Positions 20,518-29,051 of a stretch of DNA of 32,890 nucleotides are shown piece after piece. The notes beneath the pieces were generated by a model. It searched no databases. It saw only the letters and a list, made by a program, of their open reading frames with translations, and had not been told where the DNA came from. This stretch comes from Brachionus koreanus. Lineage: Eukaryota; Rotifera; Eurotatoria; Ploima; Brachionidae. The stretch covers positions 325,820 through 358,709 of the forward strand of contig PJRA01000509.1 of assembly GCA_016987375.1 (NCBI GenBank), written 5' to 3'. Each line of letters starts with the position of its first letter. The stretch's first letter is position 1. Position numbers and translations under genes: made by a program.

Positions 20518-20678
20518 GTTTCCAATATACATTACTTTACACTTGGATTCATTAAATTCCATACTCCAACGTTTCGACCACTCAACCATCTTGTCAATGT
20601 CATCTTGAATTAGCATTTGATCACTTGTATTTCTAATGACGCTAATCAATTTGCTGTCATCCCCAAATCTTAATATAA
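20518..20678 (-). mobile_element. LINE reverse transcriptase fragment with FGDD motif
   Basis: The minus strand reads RFGDDSKLISVIRNTSDQML then DDIDKMVEWSKRWSMEFNES and KCKVMYIGN, running into the gap. FGDD (20656-20667) is the catalytic F/Y-x-D-D block of a non-LTR reverse transcriptase; most relatives have FADD. The KC-x-VM-x-IG block follows at normal spacing. The reading frame is intact for about 53 codons. Similarity stops just upstream of the FGDD, as in a 5'-truncated insertion. Confidence 0.88.
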
Positions 20679-21059
20679 TAAAATTTAAAAAAATAAAATT
20701 TGGAGATCAAAACATTAATTTCTGCTATCATTTTTATTAAATTAGGAGATCATTTTAATTATTTTAAGGTTTCAAAAATATTTAAATTAAGTGATCAAAA
20801 CTTTTTGGATTTTATACTCAAAATCTTGTAAGTAGAAGATATTAAATAAGATTTTCGAAAAAAAATCGTTTAAATTTCTAAGAACTTTATAAACTTTTTA
20901 TATAAATTATTCTTTTATTATAAATTAAATAAAATGCATACTAAAAATTTATGTTATTAATTATTTGAAATATAATGTTTAGTAAAATCTATTAATTTGT
21001 AGTTAAATGAATTAAAGATTGATAAAATAACTAATGAAATAAAATAAAAATGAATTTTA
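20679..21059. other. AT-rich spacer, no gene seen
   Basis: Low-complexity AT DNA without coding signal. Confidence 0.5.
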
Positions 21060-21330
21060 ATAACTAATAAAGATTTTTTTGTCTTATTTGGACTTCGTAT
21101 CTTGCGTTTTTCCAATCGGTACATCTATTCCTGGTGGTTGTTGAAAAAGGTTTGACAAGTGCATTTACTTAATTGACTGCGATATCATCTTCATTTGGTT
21201 TCAAAGAACGAAAGCTCTCTTGTTGAATTGGCCAAAAGTGTTCCAGCGCATTTCTTTTATATTTTTGATTTCTTCTTCTTTTGCCTTTGATTCTTCATCA
21301 GCTGCTATCTAGTTTTCCAATTTTTTAATT
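21060..21330 (-). pseudogene. Unidentified decayed coding fragment
   Basis: Minus strand, less AT-rich than its surroundings. One frame reads ADEESKAKEEEIKNIKEMRW. After a shift another reads RNALEHFWPIQQESFRSLKP then NEDDIAVN, a stop, and VNALVKPFSTTTRNRC. The charged, coiled-coil-like first part and the long open second part suggest a broken gene or transposon ORF. I do not recognise the family. Confidence 0.4.
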
Positions 21331-21759
21331 TTTAAAAGATTGGATATTTTTTATTTTAGCATCGTTGTAATTCTAAAGTCTAAATCTTTATTTATTTAAT
21401 TCCAAATTATTTTTTTTTTTTGTTAGCTTGGCTAACTGTTGCTTTTTTATTGATGTATTGAAAAAAAACAAAAAAAAAAACGAAAAAATTTTTGACTTCT
21501 TTTAATATTAAAAACTTTGCTTAGCTTATTAATCTTTTCTAAAGTAAATTAAGTTTTAGAGTATTCCAATTTTTCCTTAAATAAGCTATATTTAAATAAA
21601 ATGTTAAATTAAAATTACATTATTTCTTTTTTAATCGAAGGTTACTTGATTAAAAATTTAAATTTATTTTTGCTATTATTTGAATAATTATGATTTAATT
21701 CAGTAAATAGTAACAAAGTTTCATAATTTCAAAATTTAACTTGAGAAATTCTATTAAAT
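21331..21759. other. Presumed upstream region of the p53-family gene
   Basis: AT-rich. Contains a hairpin GTTAGC-TTG-GCTAAC (about 21422-21436) amid T and A runs. No promoter motif or p53 response element was recognised by eye. Confidence 0.4.
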
Positions 21760-24700
21760 ATGGCCCAAAGTAATGGACTTAGTTTCCTCTCGAAATTTGA
21801 TCCAAAGTACTTTTAACTTAGTTATTAATTGAAATTCATTTGAGAAAAATTTTCAAGTGAATTTTACGACATAGCAAAAGATTTGCCAACCACCATTGAA
21901 TTGGCAGAGCAAAATGAAGATTCGTTGAGCAATAATAATGTAGAAGTCATTGGAACACACCTCCTATTGCCTCATACTTCAATGTCACAAGTGGTAATCA
22001 ATTTAAAACAATCGAAGAATAATATTAAATAAATTTTAGCTAAATTCATATTTAAACGCGAATGAAGATAGTCCTCTTATTGAATTTGATGTAATTAAAT
22101 CTCAATTTATTGTTTGAAATCAATACTTTTTTTTTATTTTAAACATTTTCTTAGACTTTGCATAACATGCTTTCTCCGATAGATAATGGGCCACCCACTT
22201 CAAAACTCCCATCAATGTAAGAATCAGTATCATTGATTGATTTTATCTTTTTAACCTCTTTTTTAGTGATTGTTTTTCTGGACCCTATAATTTCAATATT
22301 AGTGTGATAAACTCAGAGGCTCCAATCAAAAAATCAGCCTCTTGGACGGTTTTAATTATCTTAATAATTTTACAAAAATATTTAATTTTTATTTTAGTTC
22401 TCTTTAAAATTAAACAAGCTTTATTGTCATCCGAATGTAGCTTGTCCGATTGATATTTCTGTTTCAAGCCTACCACCATCTGGATCAGTTGTTCGAGCTA
22501 CTGCTGTTTTTTCTAAATATGAACATATTGAACAAGTTGTCACGAGGTGTGAAAATCACAAAAAAAGCAAAGAATTCGACTCTGATGGTATTTTGGATCT
22601 TAAAAAAACTTTGGCTTAAAAAATCAACAGTTTTTTTTAAAGCTGATGTATCTGAATCTGCACTTAGTCATTTTATCAGATGCCGTCATGCTAAAGCCAT
22701 ATATGAGGAAGAATTAATTACTGGTCGTCAAAGTGTCACAGTTCCATTTGAAAAACCTCAAAGTAGAAAAAAAAACAAAAATTTTTAATTTTACTTAAAA
22801 TTTATTAAATTGAAGCTGGTTCGGCCTTTTCGACTGTGCTCTACCAGTTCATGTGTTACAGTAGTTGTGTTGGAGGCAGTCAAAAACCTCTGAAAATTGT
22901 CCTAACTTTGGAATACAAGTATGTGTTATAAAATATATTGATACAGTGCAAACTAAAATACTTGTGCGTTTCTTTTCCTTTCCTAGGTTTCTTGAAAAAG
23001 ATTTGGCTAATTCAATCAATGAGTTTTATTTCTTTCTCTAAAGAAAAGGAAAGTAATTATTAAAAAATATATAAAATTACGTAAAATAACGTAATTTAGC
23101 CGATTCTATGCCTTTTAAAGAAGCACTGTTAAAACTATCTAATTCAAAAACAATTTGAACAAAAAAATTTCTTTTTGATAAATCAAAATTATTAAAGAGT
23201 ATTTTTCCCAAAGTAATTTTCAGTATATTTTTTAGATTTATTTTATTAATTTTTAGCAAATTTCGGTTTTATTTGGATCATCATCTTTACTCTTCTAAAT
23301 GAATCCATAAAGAAAGATTCAATCTAAATTCAGAATTAGATAATTTTTTTTAGCTGAATTATTATCAAATTAATATCAATAAGAAAAGAATATCAAATTT
23401 TTTTAAATTCATTTAGACTTTATTGATAAAGTGGTTTATATTATTTTTAAAATCAAAAAATGAATTCTTATGTTGTTCTATGATTTTAAAAAAATTGAAA
23501 CTTGTAATTATTATTTATTCAATTCTCTAAAAAGAAAAAAAAAATTCTAATTTTCATTGTCATTTTCGTCATTTATGCCATTTTCGATTATTCTTATGAT
23601 ATCATCTGTTGATTTATAACTGAAGAGCTCTCCAGGATTTTATCTTTGCTTTAATTGAAAAATGAAAATTGAAAATTTTTTATTCATAAATTAAATGTTA
23701 GTAAAAATATATGTTAAATTTATTTTCAAAAAAAAAAAAGACAAAATAAATAAAAATTCGCAAGTTTTGAGAATTATTGCAAATGCAAATATCACGAAAC
23801 TTATGAGCAAAAAACACCTCTATGGGTAAACAAGTGTTTAATTTAGAAAACAAAATATAGATAAGTGTAAATGATTTTGATCCAGGAACAGCAATCAAGT
23901 TGATTCAACCTTTAAATTTTGATAATAATTAGAATAGAAATAGAATCACTTATTGCGCTGTCTTATTTTTATTTTATTCGGAATATAAAAACAAAATGAA
24001 AATCTGAATAATAGTTAATGATTATAAAAAATGAAAAATGAAAATATTAACACTATTCTTAGATATTTATATAGACACTATCTTATTTTGTTATTTTTCT
24101 TTTTTTTTTTATATTTTTATCTTACATCGCCTTGAAAAGCGATCAATGAAATAAATAAATAAATAAATAAAATTGCGGACTTTTTGACTTCAATTTTATT
24201 TTTTCTAAAATAGATGAAAAGTTTTTACAAAAGTTAGACAATATCTTTTTTGAATTATTAATAATTTTTTGAAAAAAATAACTTGCATTTTAAAGAATTT
24301 TATTATTTTTTTATTCGCTTAAAAGGTATAGAACTAATCAATATTAGTAACTAAAACTTTTGGTCGTCCTCTCGTGATTATCATAAGCTAATTGAAGATA
24401 TAAATACTAGTCATTTAACTACTAAAATAAGATTTAAAATAAAAACCTATTAAATTTTATTATATATAAAAATTATTTACTAAATATAAAATAATTAATT
24501 AGAAAATATTGAATTTAAAAAAATATATTTTTTAAGTGGTGAGATTTTGGGCCGCAATTCATTTGAAATCAAAATATGTGCATGCCCAGGACGAGACAGA
24601 GCCACTGATGAGAACAAATATAATAGATTGAAAAAAAATGCCCTAGATAAACCTCCTGTAAAGTCAGACAGTTTAAAATTAAACAACAACGAAAAAAAAA

Positions 24701-25284
24701 ATTCCATATTAAATCAAGAAGATAATGAAGAAGTATTCACTCTTGTGGTAAAAGGTCGAAAAAACTATGAAATTCTGAAAAATTTGTATGATGCTCTAAG
24801 AATTCAAGAATTGTATAAAAGAATGAAAAAAACCGATAGCCAGACTGGACAGTTGATTAAGTCAGGCTCACTCTTGGTTAGGAAAAGCAGTGAAATGGGC
24901 AAAAGAAAATGTGAGAGCATAAAAACGCTAGAAGAATTTCTCGAGAGCTGTGAAATGAGCGCATACTACAACATCATCATATCAAAAGGTATCAAAGATT
25001 TGCAAAGTTTGCTATCTTCGAATAGAAAAAAAATAAATTCACTCAAGATAAGTCAAAGTGACACCAACAAGTTGTGGAATTCTATTCAAAACTTTAAAAA
25101 CAATCAAAAAAACGATTCATTTAAAAAAATTAAATCGAACAATTGCGAATCTTTTAACTCAATTACAAATTTTGACTTCAATCAATCTAATTTAATCACA
25201 GATTCGTTTCTTAATACTAGTTCTGATAAGTACATTCGATTAACTAAATATCAAGTAAAATATACTTTAGGCCAAAATCAATAA
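21760..25284 (+). CDS. TP63-like: p53/p63/p73-family transcription factor with SAM domain
   Basis: Nine exons: 21760-21806, 21858-21993, 22040-22090, 22155-22216, 22267-22348, 22398-22587, 22643-22762, 22816-22918, 24537-25284 (512 aa). Residues 17-26 ([10 protein letters not shown]) resemble the p53 transactivation box. The DNA-binding domain spans about 99-290: [86 protein letters not shown]. Zinc ligands C177, H180, C243 and C247 are present. The tetramerization domain is at 326-356 ([20 protein letters not shown]). Residues 394-450 look like a SAM domain ([16 protein letters not shown]...LWNSIQNF), the p63/p73-type ancestral layout. The positions of human R248 and R273 are Lys here. The family is a tetrameric DNA-damage-responsive regulator. 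Intron 8 is 1.6 kb. Confidence 0.95.
22919..24536 (+). other. Large intron 8 of the p53-family gene
   Basis: 1.6 kb against 46-66 bp for the other introns. Mostly AT-rich, with a LINE-like tail at 24124-24172. It splits the DNA-binding domain between the L3 zinc loop and the final helix (GRNSFE...). No coding sequence was recognised. Confidence 0.7.
24124..24172 (+). mobile_element. Probable LINE 3' tail with AAAT microsatellite
   Basis: A short hairpin (ATCGCCTTGAAAAGCGAT) followed by CAATGA and about five AAAT units. This is the usual look of a non-LTR element's 3' end. It is a different family from the LKEL...KTNK tails elsewhere in the window. No coding sequence is attached. Confidence 0.5.
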
Positions 25285-25937
25285 TTTTTGTATAATTTAA
25301 ATTAAATATTTAATGTTATTTTTTTAAATTTAGACCGATTTTTTTATAGTTAGAAAGTTTTCAATCAATTAAATGTTTATTGATAATCTAATTTAATATA
25401 ATTATCAACGTTTTTTCAAAAATAAAACATAAAAAAACATTTTTTTTTTTTATTTTTTTAAACTTTTAAACTAAAATTAGAAAAAAATAGGTTAATTCCT
25501 CATTTAAAAATATTCATTTTGGATTAAAAAGTATAAAATTTCATTCTTAGAGTAAAAAAACACTACTAAATTTTAGCTGATGATGAATTTATATTTTTTT
25601 TTTTCTAAATATTTCGAAAATTTTTCTTCTCCAGTTAAAAGAAATCAGTCTACGAAGTTGATATTGAAATTACATTTCTTTTTTTTTAATTAACATTATT
25701 TATCTACTTTTATAATTATCTAATATTAAATCAAAAATAAGTAACAACTCAAACACACTTTTTTTTATCGTCTGTAATAAATAATTTAAAATGTTTTTTG
25801 AATAAAACTTATGAATATAATGATTTTAAGCATAATTTTCAACATCATTATATTAAAAAAAAACAAAATATATTCTTTTTAAACTAGGTGTTTTAAAGGA
25901 GTAGCATAAAAAAATTAATAAAATAATTAGAAGAAAA
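25285..25937. other. Spacer downstream of the p53-family gene
   Basis: AT-rich with long T runs and no gene seen. It ends in AATAATTAG, which could be an acceptor just before the next start codon. Confidence 0.5.
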
Positions 25938-26309
25938 ATGGGAAAAATCTTCAAGACCAAAATATTTCCTCCAGTTAGTGGTATTATTGTGTGAATTTAT
26001 GTTTTAAATTATTAATAAAGTGAATTAAAAGAAACAGTTCTGAATGCTAAATGGGTTAGCCTGGACAATACATGGAGAATAGAAAATTATATATCAAGTG
26101 ACTCATGGATCGAGTACGAAGGCTCCAAAAAAAGAAGTGAATATAGAATAATTTCTCATGATGATGAAGAAACAGTTTTATTAAAAAATTTTAAAAAAAA
26201 TATTTTTATCAAACTGACTGCTAGTGAATGTCTTTTTTGTAAAAATTTAGCTGAAATCAATTACAGCTTGGGACATGGATATTGGGAGATAAAGCCTCAA
26301 GTTATCTAA
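25938..26309 (+). CDS. Unknown small protein, 106 aa
   Basis: Two exons, 25938-25980 and 26032-26309, joined in phase 1 (GT at 25981, AG at 26030-26031). Start MGKIFKTKIFPPVSETVL, with no signal peptide. The body is rich in aromatic and charged residues: WVSLDNTWRIENYISSDSWI, EYRIISHDDEETVLLKNF, FIKLTASECLFCKNLAEINY, GHGYWEIKPQVI. The repeated W/Y-rich beta-like pattern suggests a compact beta-domain. The composition is clearly coding, but I do not recognise the family. An AG lies 7 nt before the ATG. A 24-codon open stretch after an acceptor at 26374 (YPTAFLADKKEGAHLLPISF) could be an alternative last exon, but its phase does not fit any obvious donor. Confidence 0.65.
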
Positions 26310-26679
26310 ACATTTTTGTAGTGATGTATATTTTTGTTAAATAAATAATATTAAAGAAAAATTTAAATTTTTTAGATTATCCTACAGCTTTCCTAGCGGA
26401 TAAAAAGGAAGGCGCTCATCTCCTTCCAATATCTTTTTTTGAGCAATGACTGCGATCTTACATAGCTTACTGTATCAAGTTGATCATTTACGCCACAATT
26501 ATTACCCAATCGTTTTTTAATAAAAAAACTTAAACTACAGAGAAATTTTTGAGGAGTGAGGTTTTTTTTCTCTCTTGCAAAGATCGAAAATAAAAATTTA
26601 AAATTTTTGACTTGATTTTTGATTCACGGATTCTGCCATTCAACTGAACTTGAAGGCTTCTATTAGGTCTTCCTGGTTA
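26310..26679. other. Spacer, no gene seen
   Basis: Apart from the short open stretch at 26375-26450 mentioned with the upstream gene, nothing is supported. Confidence 0.4.
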
Positions 26680-26835
26680 GATTTTAATTGTCGTTATTCC
26701 CAGTAAGTCTTTATGTATGTATGGCCTAGTAAGTCTCTCGACATATTCTAGATTTCTTAAATTAAATACTAATTTGGAAGCTCAACTTTTTGTTTGTTCC
26801 AAAACGTTTGAGTCCCAATCTGACACAGAGGCTAC
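26680..26835 (-). mobile_element. Probable LINE-derived fragment
   Basis: The minus strand reads VSDWDSNVLEQTKS and NLRNLEYVERLTRPYIHKDL, resembling the piece at 11840-12119 (shared RP after an LR[DN]L block and the shared TTACTAGGCC). Broken by stops. Family unsure. Confidence 0.4.
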
Positions 26836-27260
26836 TTAATTGTGTTGATTACCCAATCCATCTGAAAAAACATTCATCGAGATTTTTAAAAGCAGTTAGC
26901 TAAAAATTTAAATGAATCATTAAAAATCGAAATGTATAAAATCATGAGGAAAAATTGGGCAACGTCTATTAGCTTTGTTTATGGTATTACCACTGTTAAG
27001 TTTTTTAAACCATATATTAATTGATTAGTATAATAAATATTTTGATCATTATTTTACTATATTGATCAGTATTTTACTATTTAGATCAGTATTTAATAAA
27101 CAATGAAGAGTAAATTATTTAAAATAAATCAGTAAATAATTTAAATATTATCCGTATTTTTTATTTTGATAATTACTTAATATCTAATATTAAGTAAAAT
27201 CTAAATTTTATTAAATTAAGATATCAAATAAAATAAAGAGGAATTTTGATCAATTAATAA
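26836..27260. other. AT-rich spacer
   Basis: Contains short imperfect direct repeats around 27040-27100 (three units like TTGATCAGTATTTTACTAT). No gene seen. Confidence 0.5.
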
Positions 27261-27358
27261 ATGCTTATTCCATATGGATGGAAATGACGACCCAAATCTG
27301 TTTTGCCACATATCAATACTGGCATGCCTTCCCAAATCAATTTGTATGTTCTACCGTT
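27261..27358 (-). pseudogene. MULE transposase fragment
   Basis: The minus strand is open for 33 codons, reading NGRTYKLIWEGMPVLICGKT then DLGRHFHPYGISI. This matches the TYKL-x-x-x-GxPVLVxGTxDxxRxFHPFGxxI block of Mutator-like (MULE, PF10551) transposase domains. It is cut off at 27360 exactly where the LINE tail begins, so a LINE appears to have inserted into it. Confidence 0.75.
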
Positions 27359-27360
27359 AG

Positions 27361-27600
27361 AAATTATTTATTTTATTTATTTATTTGTTTTCTTACCAAG
27401 TTAATGCTCCTTCAAATTAAAAAAATAATCAATCCTCAACAAACATAGCTCTCTCTCAACTCAAAAAGTCGATTCGAGACTGCTAGTAGTTTAAGTTTGT
27501 TAAAGGCCTCGTGATTAACTATGCTAGAAATACAGTTCAATCAGATTCAAGCCAAATTTTTAAACCAATCTTGTAGCCTACAAAAGGGACTCAAAAAAAA
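27361..27600 (-). mobile_element. 5'-truncated LINE, ORF2 C-terminus and tail
   Basis: The minus strand reads VNHEAFNKLKLLAVSNRLFE then LRESYV (27440-27520), a typical non-LTR ORF2 C-terminal block. It then reads LKE...KKTNK-stop and an AAAT tail at 27361-27390. Same 3' terminus as the copies at 12120 and 16251. Confidence 0.78.
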
Positions 27601-27856
27601 AAAAACTTTTTGTGAGACTGAGGCCAATTTTTTGTCAAGAAATTCATTCAAATTGAAATAATTTATTTAACCATATACATAAATACCATAGTAAAATAAA
27701 TATGTTAATTAAAATTAAAATTTTTTATTAAATATTTTCTGCATTTTCTAATTTTGATTTTAATTTATCTTTTAAGAAAATTTTTCAATTCTGTAGGTAT
27801 CTAAAATTTTAATTTATTTTAAAAATCTATTCAAAATTATTTTAAAAAGTTATTTC
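27601..27856. other. Upstream of the glycosyltransferase gene
   Basis: AT-rich. CTGTAG at 27792-27797 is a possible acceptor about 60 nt before the start codon. Confidence 0.35.
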
Positions 27857-28834
27857 ATGAATCAAAATAAAATCATATTTTACTGTTTTTGTATTGTTAT
27901 TAGCTTTTTATATTATTTTTCTTTTATCAAAATAAATCCAACTCCAGTATTTAAGACAGGAGAAATTTTTTACAATGGTGACAAAGTTGTCCATTTTAGA
28001 ACTATAAAAAAAAGAAGAGACAGCTTGCCGTTTGTCACCGGTGATGCATTTCGAATTTTTGCCGACTTTGTTTTTGATGAAATCGAGAGATCAATTCCAT
28101 CTCCTTACAATATGGAAGACAACAAAGTTATATTTCTCAAAACAGATTACTTGAGAGAATTTTTTAAAGAATATTTTCCAAAATTTAAGAAAAAATTTAT
28201 CCTAATAACTCATAATAGTGATCATCCGATTGAAATAAATTACAAACAATACTTAGAAAGCAATTTGATTACAGCATGGTTCGCTCAAAATCCTTTGTTT
28301 GAACACCAAAAGCTGATACCTATACCAATAGGATTCAATAACGCTCATCATTCAAAAATTAATAATGATGTGTTGTTAAAAACTCAGAATAGTAAATTAA
28401 AACCATGGAATGAACGAAAAATTTTACTCTATTTGAATTATAATTCTGGAACAAACAAACAAGCTCGTCAAAAATATTTAAAGCTTTTCGAAAATATTAA
28501 TGGAGTAATAATAGCTAAAAATCGAGTAGATTTTTCTACATATTTGGCAAAATTGGGTGATTCAAAATTTGTACTTTGTCCACGGGGAAATGGACTTGAC
28601 ACTCACAGGTTTTATGAAACAATTCTTATGGGAGCGATACCAATTGTTGAATCATCCGCTTTAAATCAAATTTACAAACAAGGCACTGTTTTAGTCTTGC
28701 CTAGCTTATCAAACCTAACACAGCATATGCTTACTCATCCCCAAAATTACATTAAAAATATGAACTTTTCCAAGGATATTGTTTATATGAAAACCTGGCT
28801 GAATAAAATAAACTCATACCGATTAAATATTTAG
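27857..28834 (+). CDS. Exostosin-like glycosyltransferase (GT47-type), type II membrane protein
   Basis: Single exon, 325 aa. Residues 6-25 form a signal anchor (IIFYCFCIVISFLYYFSFI), as in Golgi type II enzymes. The luminal part has LPFVTGDAFRIFADFVFDE, KFILITHNSDHPI, LITAWFAQNP, KLIPIPIGFNN, and the diagnostic C-terminal block FVLCPRGNGLDTHRFYETIL followed by MGAIPIVE (about 237-264), which binds the sugar nucleotide in exostosin/GT47-like enzymes. It is shorter than vertebrate EXT proteins and lacks the second GT64 domain. It resembles single-domain exostosin-like proteins of invertebrates, algae and bacteria. Substrate not predictable. Intronless, unlike most genes here, so retroposition or transfer is possible. 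Confidence 0.82.
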   Translation: MNQNKIIFYCFCIVISFLYYFSFIKINPTPVFKTGEIFYNGDKVVHFRTIKKRRDSLPFVTGDAFRIFADFVFDEIERSIPSPYNMEDNKVIFLKTDYLREFFKEYFPKFKKKFILITHNSDHPIEINYKQYLESNLITAWFAQNPLFEHQKLIPIPIGFNNAHHSKINNDVLLKTQNSKLKPWNERKILLYLNYNSGTNKQARQKYLKLFENINGVIIAKNRVDFSTYLAKLGDSKFVLCPRGNGLDTHRFYETILMGAIPIVESSALNQIYKQGTVLVLPSLSNLTQHMLTHPQNYIKNMNFSKDIVYMKTWLNKINSYRLNI

Positions 28835-28925
28835 ACCAAAGGGTTGGATATTTATCTATATTAAATTAAATGTTTAATTGAACTGCTTTAGCGAAACTTC
28901 CAACTTTTACTTTCTAATTTTTTAG

Positions 28926-29051
28926 TTTAATTTAGTAAAGTTGAGTCCAAAAAATGGTTTTCTTCATGTAGAAGACGAACATGATGAATATTCAGACATT
29001 CTTTTACATCAAACATGTCCTAAAAATTTTTCATCAAAATTCAAATTTTAG
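28926..29051 (+). CDS. Possible orphan terminal exon or small ORF
   Basis: After TTTTTTAG (ending 28925) the plus strand is open for 41 codons to TAG at 29049-29051, reading FNLVKLSPKNGFLHVEDEHD, EYSDILLHQTCPKNF and SSKFKF. The composition is markedly less AT-biased than the spacers. It begins 91 nt after the glycosyltransferase stop and overlaps the 3' end of the opposite-strand NUDT gene by 11 nt. It could be the last exon of a gene whose other exons I could not place. Not recognised. Confidence 0.35.
   Translation, partial: FNLVKLSPKNGFLHVEDEHDEYSDILLHQTCPKNFSSKFKF

Noticed and set aside
19810..20649. Long open frames across the run of N
   Set aside because: Created by undefined bases; only the 20518-20678 part has real sequence.
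22285..22479. Minus-strand open frame in the p53-family gene
   Set aside because: Antisense to exons 5-6, whose plus-strand reading is the p53 DNA-binding domain.
22588..22642. Reading straight through this stretch as coding
   Set aside because: It is open in one frame but has no p53 homology; GT at 22588 and AG at 22642 in matching phase mark it as an intron.
26375..26450. Short open stretch as an alternative last exon of the 106-aa gene
   Set aside because: No donor in matching phase was found; left as a note only.
27040..27100. Direct repeats as a CRISPR-like array
   Set aside because: Imperfect AT-rich 19-20 bp units without spacers, in an animal genome.
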